Assembly (NCBI RefSeq): GCF_900091505.1 | Contig: NZ_LT607409.1 | Coordinates: 6,014,001 to 6,078,000, forward strand | DNA from: Micromonospora chokoriensis | Lineage (GTDB): Bacteria; Actinomycetota; Actinomycetes; Mycobacteriales; Micromonosporaceae | Length of the DNA stretch: 64,000 nt | Direction of reading: 5' to 3' | Part shown: one piece after another, positions 9,009 through 20,104 of the stretch | How positions within the stretch are numbered: position 1 is the stretch's first letter | Layout: the number at the start of each line of letters is the position of its first letter | Notes under the pieces: generated by a model | Database searches by the model: none | The model's input: only the letters and a program-made list of their open reading frames with translations | Told to the model about the DNA's origin: nothing | Program-made: the position numbers and the translations under genes

Positions 9009-9112
9009 GCAGCAACTCCATCAGCTCTTCGGTGGACATGTGCTCGGTCTCCTTGGCGCTCCCCCGACCGTGCTTGGCCGCGCGCGAACGGATCTCGCGC
9101 AGTAGGTTGGCG
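8998..9112 (-). pseudogene. C-terminal remnant of the cognate VapB-like antitoxin
   Basis: The minus-strand frame ends in KETEHMSTEELMELLRGE, a pattern common at the C-terminus of AbrB-type VapB antitoxins, and overlaps the toxin start as TA pairs usually do. No credible start codon or DNA-binding N-terminus is present upstream, because the glgE start at 9115 occupies that position. The pair appears to have been truncated where it abuts glgE. Assignment is by residue pattern and position only. Confidence 0.45.
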
Positions 9113-9114
9113 GG

Positions 9115-11330
9115 GTGACTGGACGGTTCCCGATCGAAGACGTCTCCCCCGTCGTCTCGTGCGGGCGGTACCCGGCCAAGGCGGTGGTCGACGAACCGGT
9201 TCCGGTGTCGGCGCGCGCCTACCGGGAGGGGCACGACGCGCTGGGCTGCACCGTGGTGTGGTCCGGCCCCGACGGCACCACCCGGCCGTTCACCCGGATG
9301 CGCCCCGGTGAACCCGGCCAGGACCGCTGGCACGCCATCATCACGCCGGACGCCGTCGGCGAGTGGACGTTCTCCGTCGAGGCGTTCGGAGACCCGTACC
9401 TCACCTGGCAGAACGCGGTGACCAAGAAGATCGCCGCCGGGCAGGGGCCGGAGGACCTGGCCAACGACCTGGCCGAGGGCGCGCGGGTGCTCGCCGCCGC
9501 CCGGGACCTCGTCCCGGCCGCCGACCGACAGCGGGTCGCCGACGCGCTCACCGCGCTCGTCGAGACCGACCTGCCGCTGGCGCAGCGGGTCGACCCGGCG
9601 CTCGCCCTGGCCGACCTGCTCTGGCAGCACCCGGTGCGGGAGTTGGTGACCGCCGGCGAGACGTACTCGATCTGGGTTGACCGCAAGCGGGCGCTCTTCT
9701 CCGCCTGGTACGAGTTCTTCCCCCGCTCGGAGGGGGCCGTGGGCGGCCGGTCCGGCACGTTCGCGACCGCCACCGACCGGCTGCCGGGGGTGGCCGCGAT
9801 GGGCTTCGACGTGCTCTACCTGCCGCCGATCCACCCGATCGGCCGGGTCAACCGCAAGGGCCGCAACAACGCGCTCACCGCCGGGCCGACCGACGTGGGC
9901 TCGCCGTGGGCGATCGGCGCCGCCGAGGGCGGCCACGACACCATCCACCCCGACCTGGGTACGCCGGCAGACTTCCGGGCCTTCGTCCAGGCGGCCGCGG
10001 CGCAGGGCCTGGAGGTGGCGATGGATCTGGCGTTGCAGTGCGCGCCCGACCATCCCTGGGTGACCGAGCACCCGGAGTGGTTCACCACCCGGGCCGACGG
10101 CAGCATCGCGTACGCGGAGAACCCGCCGAAGAAGTACCAGGACATCTACCCGGTCAACTTCGACAACGACCCGGAGGGCATCCGGGCCGAGGTGCTGCGG
10201 GTGGTGCTGCACTGGGTCGGCGAGGGCATCCGGATCTTCCGGGTGGACAACCCGCACACCAAGCCGTTCGACTTCTGGCACTGGCTGATCGCCGAGGTCA
10301 AGGCTGTCGATCCGGACGTGCTGTTCCTCGCCGAGGCGTTCACCCGCCCGGCGATCATGCACGGTCTCGGCAAGATCGGCTTCACGCAGTCGTACACCTA
10401 TTTCACCTGGCGCACGACGGCCGCGCAGATGCGGGAGTACTGCGAGGAGCTGGTCGAGTCGGCCGACTACATGCGGCCGAACTTCTGGCCGAACACGCCG
10501 GACATCCTGCACGAGTCGTTGCAGCACGGCGGCCCGCCGATGTTCAAGATCCGGGCGGTGCTGGCCGCGCTGCTCTCCCCCTCCTGGGGCATGTACGCCG
10601 GTTTCGAGCTGTTCGAGCACGTGGCCCGCCCGGGTGCCGAGGAGTACCTGGACAACGAGAAGTACGAGCTGCGACCCCGGGACTGGGCCGCCGCCGAGGC
10701 GCAGGGCCGCTCGCTGGCCCCGTTCCTGACCACCCTCAACCGGGTACGCCGGGACAACCCGGCGCTGCACCAGCTGCGCAACCTGCGGTTCCACGAGATC
10801 GACAACCCGGCGTTGCTGTGTTGGTCGAAGCACGACCCGGAGACCGGCAACACCGTCATCGTGGTCTGCTCGTTCGACTCGCGTGAGGTGCAGTGGGGCA
10901 ACACGACGCTGGACATGCCGGCGCTGGGCTTCGACTGGCACGAGCGGTTCACGGTGCACGACGAGTTGACCGGCACCAGCTACGACTGGGGTCAACGCAA
11001 CGCGGTGCGGCTCGACCCGTACCTGCAACCGGCGCACGTGTTGACAGTGCGCCGCCCGACCCCGCCGGCCGCGCCGGAACCGGCGGGCGCCGAACCGGCG
11101 GACCTCACCGTCGCCGACGTGCCCGACGACCTCTCCGGTGGCACCGCACCGACGACCCCGGCCCCCGCGCCGGCGACTCCGGCGATCCCGGCCCCCGTGC
11201 CGGCGACTCCGGCGATCCCGGCCCCCGCGCCGGCGACTCCGGCGACCGTGGCGTCCCGCAAGGCGGCCCGCTCGGCTGCCGCACGCCCGTCCCGCTCCGC
11301 GCCGACCCCTCCCGCACCGAAGGACGCCCG

Positions 11331-11343
<13 letters not shown>
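9115..11343 (+). CDS. glgE: Alpha-1,4-glucan:maltose-1-phosphate maltosyltransferase
   Basis: Extends alpha-1,4-glucan by transferring maltosyl units from maltose-1-phosphate, the product of GlgM. An N-terminal beta-domain (1-110) and helical insert precede the GH13 barrel. The catalytic nucleophile is probably D378 in FRVDNPHTKPF and the general acid E407 in LFLAEAFTRP; the barrel entry VLYLPPIHPIG is intact. At 742 aa it is longer than usual because of a Pro/Ala-rich tail from about residue 665, encoded partly by a 30-bp tandem repeat. The stop codon overlaps the glgB start by 13 nt, so the two are translationally coupled. Confidence 0.93.
11161..11245 (+). repeat. 30-bp tandem repeat in the 3' end of glgE
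   Basis: Two full copies (11161-11190 and 11191-11220, one base different) and a third of 25 bases encode a 10-residue Pro/Ala/Thr repeat (APAPATPAIP) in the GlgE tail. It is in frame and coding, probably a flexible linker. Confidence 0.85.
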
Positions 11344-13433
<2,090 letters not shown>

Positions 13434-13482
13434 CCCGTGCCACCGACACCGGCCGTGGGTTCGCTGCGGCCGGGGCCGCACG

Positions 13483-13827
13483 TCACTTCCGGCGGGCGCC
13501 CGGATTCAACGGCAGGGTCACCAGATCCACCAGGAACATGTGGCTGAAGCGCATCTGCCGCTGCACCGGCCCTTTCCCGAGCGGGCTCACCGAGAAGTGG
13601 GCAGCTTGGATCGCCATCGTCGCGATCGCCGTCAACACGGAAACAACGAGGACCGCGACAAGGGGGGCGACGATGCCCACCGAAACACGCTGGCTGATCA
13701 GGTGATGGGCCTTGAGGACCTGAGTCGACGCGACGACGGCGATCGACACGAAGATCACCCGCCACGACAGCACGAGCAGTCGATAGGACATGCGGCCCCT
13801 GGTCGCGGCCACCTGCTCGTCGGACAT
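13483..13827 (-). CDS. Small two-helix membrane protein, unknown function
   Basis: 114 aa with hydrophobic segments at about 18-35 and 50-75, followed by a short polar tail resembling the start of a bacterial PH-like domain (AHFSVSPLGKGPV). It is the last gene of a minus-strand operon, 10 nt after the preceding gene. The layout (two helices then a VTP/VSP strand) resembles that of its neighbour at 13838-14359, so the two may be distant paralogues. Function is not recognisable. Confidence 0.7.
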   Translation of the reverse strand: MSDEQVAATRGRMSYRLLVLSWRVIFVSIAVVASTQVLKAHHLISQRVSVGIVAPLVAVLVVSVLTAIATMAIQAAHFSVSPLGKGPVQRQMRFSHMFLVDLVTLPLNPGARRK

Positions 13828-13837
13828 CTACTTCTCC

Positions 13838-14359
13838 TCAACAAGCACGGACCAACGACGGTACGAGTAGCGCGAAGACCGACCAACCGCCCACCAGGAA
13901 CAGGAGGTGCCGTTTCCAGGCAACTGCTCGCTCCAGGTGGTCCTCGGCGGCTGTCCGGGCATTCGCGTAGCTCTCGATCTTCTCGACCGCCCGATGGGCT
14001 CCGGGATACCCCACCAGCCGGCCTATAAGGGAGGGCTGGAACGCGTAGCAGTGCACATCGTCCGCGTCTCGAACCCGCACGACGAGACCGTGCTCGGCGT
14101 CCACCTGCTGCACGCGACTCCACGGGATCACTGTCGACAGTCCCGGGTTGACCACCAGGAGGGCGGCCGGGGTCACCTTCACGTAGGAGAACATGGTGGC
14201 GAGCGTGGTGAGGTGACAGATGCCGACGAAGAACGCGGCGACCAGCATCAACTGACCCCAACCGTTGGCCGGGTTCCTGCTGAACATCACCATCATGAAG
14301 CCGAACAGGGCCCACAGCATCAGACCGCCGAACCAGACGCCCCAACTCCTCATCGCCAT
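13838..14359 (-). CDS. Membrane protein with PH-like domain, unknown function
   Basis: 173 aa. Two N-terminal transmembrane helices (about 8-27 and 36-58) are followed by a pattern typical of bacterial PH-like (bPH) domains: FSYVKVTPAALLVVNPGLST, IPWSRVQQVD, then a C-terminal hydrophobic helix. The ATG at 14359 has AGGAG six bases upstream and overlaps the preceding stop codon, so translation is coupled. Its role is unknown. Confidence 0.7.
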   Translation of the reverse strand: MAMRSWGVWFGGLMLWALFGFMMVMFSRNPANGWGQLMLVAAFFVGICHLTTLATMFSYVKVTPAALLVVNPGLSTVIPWSRVQQVDAEHGLVVRVRDADDVHCYAFQPSLIGRLVGYPGAHRAVEKIESYANARTAAEDHLERAVAWKRHLLFLVGGWSVFALLVPSLVRAC

Positions 14360-14937
14360 CGACGGCTCCTGCCACGGCGGTTGACCCAGGCGTAGTACCT
14401 CGGGACGCCCACCACGGTCCGAAGCAGATAGACCCCCATCAAAATGAGCAGCAACACCACCAGTCCGGTCCGCACCATTCCCAGCGCTGCCAGAGCGAGA
14501 GCCCAGATGCGCCACGCCGGACGGCCGTACCGGCAGTCGGTGTTGCCCTTGCCGTGACAGACCTCGCGGAACTCGACCGGCTCGCCCCGGTCGTCGGGGG
14601 TGACCGTCGAGTGCCCGACGACGGTCCGCACCTCGCGACCGTCGTCGGTCCGTACCGTCACGGCGCAGTGCCACCAGAAACCGAACCCGTCGCCGCTCAC
14701 CGGACCGACCCGGCGGCAGTCCTCGACCGTCGCCTCCGCCGGGCGTTGCGCGGGAGTCGACGTCACCACTCCGGTGCCCGGGTAGAAGCTCGCCACCGTG
14801 TCGAGCACCAGTGTCGCGCCGACGATCCCGACGGCGAAGGCGACCACGGCAGCGAACTGCCTCAGACGTCCCCAGAAGGGTCCACGCCGCTCGTACGCGG
14901 CGATCTGCTTACCCTGGAGGCGCGCGGTCTCGTCCAC
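14350..14937 (-). CDS. Membrane protein with extracytoplasmic cysteine-containing domain, unknown function
   Basis: 195 aa. One transmembrane helix near residue 30-50 and two hydrophobic stretches near 145-180 flank a domain with cysteines (VEDCRRVG, WWHCAV, EVCHGKGNTDC) that could form disulfides. It resembles a family of uncharacterised actinobacterial membrane proteins that I believe is DUF6346, but I cannot confirm that here. Second gene of the four-gene operon; 11 nt after the GRAM-like gene, overlapping the next. Confidence 0.7.
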   Translation of the reverse strand: MDETARLQGKQIAAYERRGPFWGRLRQFAAVVAFAVGIVGATLVLDTVASFYPGTGVVTSTPAQRPAEATVEDCRRVGPVSGDGFGFWWHCAVTVRTDDGREVRTVVGHSTVTPDDRGEPVEFREVCHGKGNTDCRYGRPAWRIWALALAALGMVRTGLVVLLLILMGVYLLRTVVGVPRYYAWVNRRGRSRRWR

Positions 14938-14948
14938 GTCGCCGTCGT

Positions 14949-15386
14949 TCAGGGGGACCCACCGCCGTCGCCCGCCTCGGCGGGCCCTGGCCCGGAGCCG
15001 CTGATCCGCATCGCCTCCCTGATCCGCCGTACCGTCTCGTCCCGGTAGGGAACGGCGTCACGCGCCTGCCAGAGGAAGCCCACGCCGGTGGGGAGGACGG
15101 TGCAGAAGGAGACGGTGTCGCCGTACCGGGAACTGATCGTCAGGCGCGCCCCGGATGCCGGTTCTGCGGCCGTCACGTCGGACAGGCTCATCGACTTGGC
15201 ACGGACCCAATCCTCTACGGGGTTGCGGATCCTCCAGATCCGAACAGGTGCGAAGAGCAGGCGCCGGTTGGTGATGATGAGCAGGGCCCCGGCGGCGCTC
15301 AACGGCGTCGCACCGAAGGGGAAGTATCCGCGCTGGGAGAACAGGATTCGTTCGTCCGACGCCAACCGTGGCTGCACAAACCTCAT
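14949..15386 (-). CDS. GRAM/PH-like domain protein, unknown function
   Basis: 145 aa, no signal peptide. ASDERILFSQ, then GALLIITNRRLLFAPVRIWRI and a run of alternating strands match the pattern of bacterial PH/GRAM domains. The C-terminus is a short charged tail. First gene of a four-gene operon with three membrane proteins, so a role at the inner face of the membrane is possible. Function not recognised. Confidence 0.7.
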   Translation of the reverse strand: MRFVQPRLASDERILFSQRGYFPFGATPLSAAGALLIITNRRLLFAPVRIWRIRNPVEDWVRAKSMSLSDVTAAEPASGARLTISSRYGDTVSFCTVLPTGVGFLWQARDAVPYRDETVRRIREAMRISGSGPGPAEAGDGGGSP

Positions 15387-15500
15387 TGCCCCCGCCTTCC
15401 GTCTCCCGCTCCGGCGGGTCGGATGGGACCGTAGCGCAGCGCGGCAACCCCAGGCCGCCCGGCGCGGGCAGGGGCGCTTGCGCCCACGAGCATTCGCGGG

Positions 15501-16496
15501 TCAGGTGACGAACGCGGAGATGTCGGCGGCGATCTCGTTCGGGTATTCGCCGTTGAGGGCGTGCGACGCGTCCGGGTAGGTCTTCACGGTGCCGTGGGTC
15601 AGGGACCGCTCCGCCAGCTTCGCGGCCTCGCCGGCGTCGTGCAGGCGGGACTTCCCCGCCATCAGGACGAGCACCGGGACGTCGACCGCCGCGAGTTGGT
15701 CCTCGGAGGGTCGGGCCGGGGCGGACAGCTTCACCACGTACGCCTGCATGCCGGCCTCGATCATCCGGGCGACCGGCACGTCCTCCACCGGAGCGCCGTT
15801 CGCCGTCCAACTGGTGAAGCTGTCCCGCCAGGATCGCGGCGCCCAGCGGACGCTCACCGGGATGGACCGCAGCACCACCTCCGCTGACAGACCAGCGAAG
15901 ACCAGGACCGGATCGAGCAGTACGACACTGCCGACCTTCTGTGGTCGGTGCACTGCGAGGTTCATCGCCGTCCACCCGCCGAACGACACGCCGACCAGAT
16001 GGATTGTCGGCTCGGGCAGCGCCAGCAGGACCTCGTGCAACCACTGCGCGTGCGCGGCCGTGTTCTTGATGGGGCGCTGCTGGATGCTCATGCCCGGCTC
16101 ACCGAGCAGGTCGACGGTGTAGACGTTGCGCGACCGCAGCAGCGACGGCAGGTTGTCCGCCCAGACCGGTGACGCCGACGCCCGGCCGGGCAGAAGCAGC
16201 AGGGGCGCCGCGGCCGGGTCGGTGCCGCCGCTGAAGTGGTAGAGCCGCACGACGCCGTATCCGGTCCGGACGTCGAGGGTGCGGTCGGGCTCCGGCAGGT
16301 CCGCCATCGCCTCCCGGTACGCACCGACGAAACGATCATGGGACTCCGTCGACGTGAAGTAGCCGATGGGTGCGGGGTCGCGCAGCGCGTACGCGATCGC
16401 CACCGTGATCACCGCGAGCGCCGCGGCGGCCCGGAGAAGGCCGCGCCGATGCGCCCGCAGAGAGTCGCCCACCTGCCGCACGCGCTTCATCACCAT
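15501..16496 (-). CDS. Membrane-anchored alpha/beta hydrolase
   Basis: 331 aa. A basic N-terminus and a hydrophobic segment at about 20-38 suggest a membrane anchor or uncleaved signal. The alpha/beta hydrolase fold has the nucleophile elbow GVSFGG with S171, an oxyanion loop near LLLPGRAS, and the catalytic histidine in DASHALNGEYP. It is divergent from a TetR gene with two operator-like sites between, so it is probably the regulated target. No Shine-Dalgarno sequence precedes the ATG and a TAGTAAT box lies 8 nt upstream on the minus strand, consistent with a leaderless mRNA. Substrate unknown. Confidence 0.8.
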   Translation of the reverse strand: MVMKRVRQVGDSLRAHRRGLLRAAAALAVITVAIAYALRDPAPIGYFTSTESHDRFVGAYREAMADLPEPDRTLDVRTGYGVVRLYHFSGGTDPAAAPLLLLPGRASASPVWADNLPSLLRSRNVYTVDLLGEPGMSIQQRPIKNTAAHAQWLHEVLLALPEPTIHLVGVSFGGWTAMNLAVHRPQKVGSVVLLDPVLVFAGLSAEVVLRSIPVSVRWAPRSWRDSFTSWTANGAPVEDVPVARMIEAGMQAYVVKLSAPARPSEDQLAAVDVPVLVLMAGKSRLHDAGEAAKLAERSLTHGTVKTYPDASHALNGEYPNEIAADISAFVT

Positions 16497-16511
16497 GAGG
16501 TCAGATTACTA

Positions 16512-16541
16512 ACCGCTTGGTAGAAAATACAACCGCTCGGT
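16512..16541. promoter_or_regulatory. Pair of TetR-type operator sites
   Basis: ACCGCTTGGT (16512-16521) and ACCGCTCGGT (16532-16541) are spaced 20 bp centre to centre, two helical turns, in the hydrolase/TetR divergent gap. The second is a perfect ACCG/CGGT dyad and the first has one mismatch. They overlap the predicted promoter of the hydrolase gene. Likely binding sites of the adjacent TetR protein. Confidence 0.6.
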
Positions 16542-16566
16542 CAGGGAGGGCTGGGCGAAGGGCCGG

Positions 16567-16572
16567 TACGGT
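16567..16572 (+). promoter_or_regulatory. Candidate -10 box of leaderless TetR gene
   Basis: TACGGT ends 6 nt before the GTG start at 16579 and there is no Shine-Dalgarno sequence, so the transcript probably begins at the start codon. Confidence 0.45.
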
Positions 16573-16578
16573 AAGCGG

Positions 16579-17226
16579 GTGCACCCGAACGACGCCACGT
16601 CAGCGCAGGTCCGCGCCGCCAAGCCACTCACGATCACCGAGCAGGCGCGACGCGCGCAACTGATCGGCGTGACCATCGATCTGGTTGCCCGACATGGTTA
16701 CCCGGGCACGTCACTCGCCCGGATCGCGGAGGCGGCCGGCATCTCCAAGGCCGCCGTCCTCTACCACTTCCCGTCCAAGGACGCGGTCGTGCAGACCGCC
16801 TACGCCTCGGTCCTGGAGTCCCTCACCGCGTACGTCGGCGCCGAAGTCGGGGCACGATCCGGAGCGCCCGCCGTGGAGGCCTACGTCCGGTCCCTGGTGG
16901 CGTACCTGCGGAACCACCCGGACCACACCCGGATGATCGTGGAGGCGTTGAGTGGGGAGACCGGCATCAGTGACACGCCGAACGCGCGCAGTCGGCGGGA
17001 GGCGGTCGCCGGTCTGATCGAGGCGGCGCGGGCGGCCGGCGACTACCGGCAGAGCATCGACCCGCAGACCACCGCCGTCATCGTGAACGGAGCCATCGAC
17101 GCGATCGTCTCCGAGCGCCTGGCCGACCCCGACTTCGACAGCCGCCACGCCGCCGAGGAACTGGTCACCATGCTGCGCCGGTCCCTCGGCACCGCAACGG
17201 AGGACGCCGGCAAGCCGTCGTCCTGA
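16579..17226 (+). CDS. TetR/AcrR-family transcriptional regulator
   Basis: 215 aa. The N-terminal helix-turn-helix is at about residues 30-75 (TSLARIAEAAGISKAAVLYHFPSKDAVV), with the usual C-terminal ligand-binding helices. It probably represses itself and the divergent hydrolase gene through the two operator-like sites at 16512-16541. The inducer is unknown. GTG start chosen because of the -10 box 6 nt upstream. Confidence 0.9.
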   Translation: MHPNDATSAQVRAAKPLTITEQARRAQLIGVTIDLVARHGYPGTSLARIAEAAGISKAAVLYHFPSKDAVVQTAYASVLESLTAYVGAEVGARSGAPAVEAYVRSLVAYLRNHPDHTRMIVEALSGETGISDTPNARSRREAVAGLIEAARAAGDYRQSIDPQTTAVIVNGAIDAIVSERLADPDFDSRHAAEELVTMLRRSLGTATEDAGKPSS

Positions 17227-17233
17227 TCGGCCG

Positions 17234-18367
17234 TCAGACCAGGCCGGCGTCGCGCAGCAGTTGCCAGAGGCCGGCGCCGTCCGGGGCGGAGAGCCACTTC
17301 TGCCCCACCGGCCCCGACGACGGACGTCCGGCCGGGGCGGGCAGGGTGCCGGCCAGCACCGACTGCGTCGGGGAGAGGCGGCGGATCGCCACCCCGGCGA
17401 CGTTCTCCGGGTGGGCGGCGGCAAACTCCCGGTAGATCTCCTGGTCGTGCTGGCCGTCGTCGCCGACGAGCAACCAACGCACGTCGGGGAACTCCTTGGC
17501 CAGCCGGGCCAGGGTGGACCGCTTGTGTTCCATGCCGCTGCGGAACCAGCGATCGGCGGTCGGGCCCCAGTCGGTGAGCAGCAGCGGCCCGGCCGGGTAG
17601 AGGTGCCGGGACAGGAAGCGGGTCAGGGTGGGGGCCACGTTCCACGCGCCGGTGGAAAGGTAGAAGACCGGCGCGCCCGGGTGCGCGGTGACCAGCCGCT
17701 CGTAGAGCACCGCCATGCCGGGCACGGCGGCTCGGGCGTGTTCGTCGAGCACGAACGTGTTCCAGGCGGCGAGCAGCGGCCGGGGCAGCGCGGTGACCAT
17801 CACCGTGTCGTCGATGTCGGAGAGGATGCCGAACGTGACGTCCGGGTCCAGGATGCGCACCGGCGCGTCGACGGGCTCGGCGTCCGGGACGCTGAGGCGG
17901 ACGGTGCCCCAGCCGGGCGGCAGGTCGGCCTCGACGAGTGTGTCGACGAAGCCGCTGCGGTCCGCCTGGGTCTCGTGCCGCACCCCGCCAGCCTCGATGG
18001 TCACCGTGACGTGCTTGTTGGGCAGCGTGGTGAAGCTGCGCCAGCCGCGGACCTTCTCCAGCCGACCCCGTTGGCGGGTGTCCGGACGCCCCAGCAGCAC
18101 CCGGCACATCACCCGCACCCAGCCCGGAGCGCCGTAGCCGGTGTACGCGACGATGTTGACCCGCCAGCCGGTGCGCCGCAGGCGACGCTGCACGAGCTGG
18201 TGAACGGCGTCCTCGATCCGCGCAGCCCGGTGCAGGGTCGGAACGGCCAGCTGGCCGGCGGGAGTGGGTGGCACGCGCCAACCCTGCCACACGGCGGTGG
18301 CCACGGCCACGCGAGTGGCCTCCGACTGCCCCGATCCACCTCGGCGGCCCGACGGAACGTGAAACAC
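17234..18367 (-). CDS. App1-domain (DUF2183) phosphatase
   Basis: 377 aa. The conserved ILSDIDDTVM (D184, D186, T188) is the DxDxT nucleophile motif of haloacid-dehalogenase-like phosphatases, and the wider App1 pattern continues with VFYLSTGAWN, LTDWGP and WLLVGDDGQHD. Yeast App1 is a Mg-dependent phosphatidate phosphatase; bacterial homologues have no settled role. The N-terminal 100 residues may mediate membrane contact. GTG at 18367 is used, but a GTG about 30 codons later (VPPTPAG) is also possible. Divergent from a GT-C gene. Confidence 0.8.
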   Translation of the reverse strand: MFHVPSGRRGGSGQSEATRVAVATAVWQGWRVPPTPAGQLAVPTLHRAARIEDAVHQLVQRRLRRTGWRVNIVAYTGYGAPGWVRVMCRVLLGRPDTRQRGRLEKVRGWRSFTTLPNKHVTVTIEAGGVRHETQADRSGFVDTLVEADLPPGWGTVRLSVPDAEPVDAPVRILDPDVTFGILSDIDDTVMVTALPRPLLAAWNTFVLDEHARAAVPGMAVLYERLVTAHPGAPVFYLSTGAWNVAPTLTRFLSRHLYPAGPLLLTDWGPTADRWFRSGMEHKRSTLARLAKEFPDVRWLLVGDDGQHDQEIYREFAAAHPENVAGVAIRRLSPTQSVLAGTLPAPAGRPSSGPVGQKWLSAPDGAGLWQLLRDAGLV

Positions 18368-18398
18368 TCCGGTCGGGACGACGACGGGGGCGTTGGTC

Positions 18399-20051
18399 GT
18401 GTCGCAACCAGAGCAGCACCGTGGGCGATGGCGTCCGCGACTCGACCGGCCGGCGCTCGTCGCGCTGCTGTTCGGGGTGGCCGGTGTGGTCTACCGGCTG
18501 GTCCTGACAGTGTTCACGGTGCCGGTGTCGAACAGCGACGAGGCCACGTTCGGCCTTGCCGCGCTGCACATCGGGCAGGGCCGGGAACGCCCGGTCTTCC
18601 TCTACGGCCAGCACTACATGGGGATGGTGGAGTCGTACCTGGCGGCGCCCCTGGTGGCGGTGGCCGGGCCGAGCTGGCCGGTGCTGCGGTTGCCGATGCT
18701 CGCGCTGTACGCGCTGTTCCTCTACCTGATCCACCGGTTGACCCGCCGGATCTGCACACCCTGGTTCGCCACCTTCGTCGTGGGCCTGCTCGTGCTCGGA
18801 GGCGAGCGGGTGGTGCGCGACCAGCTCACCGTGGTCGGCGGTCGACCCGAGGTGAAGCCCGCGGTGCTGGCGATGCTGCTGATCACGGTGGGGTTGGCCG
18901 CCGGCACGATCCACCGCCGACGACTCGCCGTCACCGCGTTCGGTCTGCTCGTCGGGCTGGCCCTCTGGTCGGACTGGCTGATCCTGCCGTACCTGGCGGT
19001 GGCCGGGCTGGCCCTGGTCTGGGCGGTGCGACGGGAACTGCTCGGCTGGTCCGGTCTGCTGCTGGTGGCCGGGGCCGCCGTCGGCGTGGCCCCGATGATC
19101 GTCGACAACCTGCGGGCCGGGCCCGGTGACGACTCGCTGTCGGTGTTCCGGGAGATCAGCACCAAGGCCGGGCCGCTGCCGCCGTGGTCCGACCGGATCC
19201 GGGGCGGCCTGCTGGAGGGGGTGCCGCTGGCGCACGGGCTCTGCCCGGTGGACGGCTGCGGTCGGTGGCAACAGTGGTTCGGGGTGCTGTATCCGGTGCT
19301 GCTGCTGGCCGGCGCGGTGTTCGCCGCGCTCGCGTACCGCCGGGCGGCCCGGCCACGCGGGGAGCAGGCCGGTCGGGCGGCTGCGGGCCTGCGCGGGGCG
19401 CGGGTCGGGCCGGTCGTGCAGCTCGCGCTCGTCGTCGGCGCCGCGTTGACACTGCTGTCGTACGTGCGCAGCCCGCTCGCCGCGACCAGCCCGCTGGACA
19501 ACGCCCGGTACCTGTCGGTGCTGCAACTGTCGCTGCCGGCGGCGCTCTGGCCACTCTGGGTGGTGGCGGTCGCCTGTTGGCGGGGCACTGTCGGCGCGCT
19601 CGGACGGCTCGCCGGGGCGCTGTCCACCGCCGTGCTGGCCGCCCTGACCGCGACGACGCTGGTGATCACGGTGCTCTTCGCGGCAACGGGCACCGCGCCG
19701 TCGCGCACCGAGGAACGCCAGGCCCGGGAGTTGGCCGCCGCGCTGCGGGCCGACGGCCCCCACCAGGTGTACGGGGACTACTGGACCTGCAACCGGTTGA
19801 TCTTCAACACGAACGAGACGGTGGTCTGCGGGGTGCTCGACGGCGACCTGTCCCCCGGGCAGAACCGCTACCTGCCGTACTGGCGGCAGGTCGGTCGGGC
19901 CGAACGGCCGGGTTACGTGACGGAGGTCGACTCGCCGATGGACCGGAGGCTGCGCCGACTGCTCGCCGACCGGGCCGATGCCGCATTGGTGCGCGAGGTC
20001 GGTGGGTATCGCGTGTACCACCCCGACACCCCGGTGCGCCCCTGGCGGTAG
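18399..20051 (+). CDS. Polytopic GT-C-type glycosyltransferase-like membrane protein
   Basis: About 550 aa with around ten hydrophobic helices. The first external loop carries an acidic motif (VSNSDEATFGLAALH), as in the ArnT/PMT/GT39 superfamily, where lipid-linked sugars are donors. FLYGQHYMG and a soluble C-terminal part with several cysteines follow. Start is either TTG 18393 or GTG 18399; the second is used. Donor and acceptor unknown. Confidence 0.75.
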   Translation: MSQPEQHRGRWRPRLDRPALVALLFGVAGVVYRLVLTVFTVPVSNSDEATFGLAALHIGQGRERPVFLYGQHYMGMVESYLAAPLVAVAGPSWPVLRLPMLALYALFLYLIHRLTRRICTPWFATFVVGLLVLGGERVVRDQLTVVGGRPEVKPAVLAMLLITVGLAAGTIHRRRLAVTAFGLLVGLALWSDWLILPYLAVAGLALVWAVRRELLGWSGLLLVAGAAVGVAPMIVDNLRAGPGDDSLSVFREISTKAGPLPPWSDRIRGGLLEGVPLAHGLCPVDGCGRWQQWFGVLYPVLLLAGAVFAALAYRRAARPRGEQAGRAAAGLRGARVGPVVQLALVVGAALTLLSYVRSPLAATSPLDNARYLSVLQLSLPAALWPLWVVAVACWRGTVGALGRLAGALSTAVLAALTATTLVITVLFAATGTAPSRTEERQARELAAALRADGPHQVYGDYWTCNRLIFNTNETVVCGVLDGDLSPGQNRYLPYWRQVGRAERPGYVTEVDSPMDRRLRRLLADRADAALVREVGGYRVYHPDTPVRPWR

Positions 20052-20104
20052 GGGCGGGTCGTACGCTGGCCGGGCCGCCGCCGTTGCACCGCCCGAGGAG
20101 ACCC

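Noticed and set aside
17043..20021. 992-codon minus-strand frame over the App1 and GT-C genes
   Set aside because: Composition typical of an out-of-frame shadow; the true genes have clear motifs.
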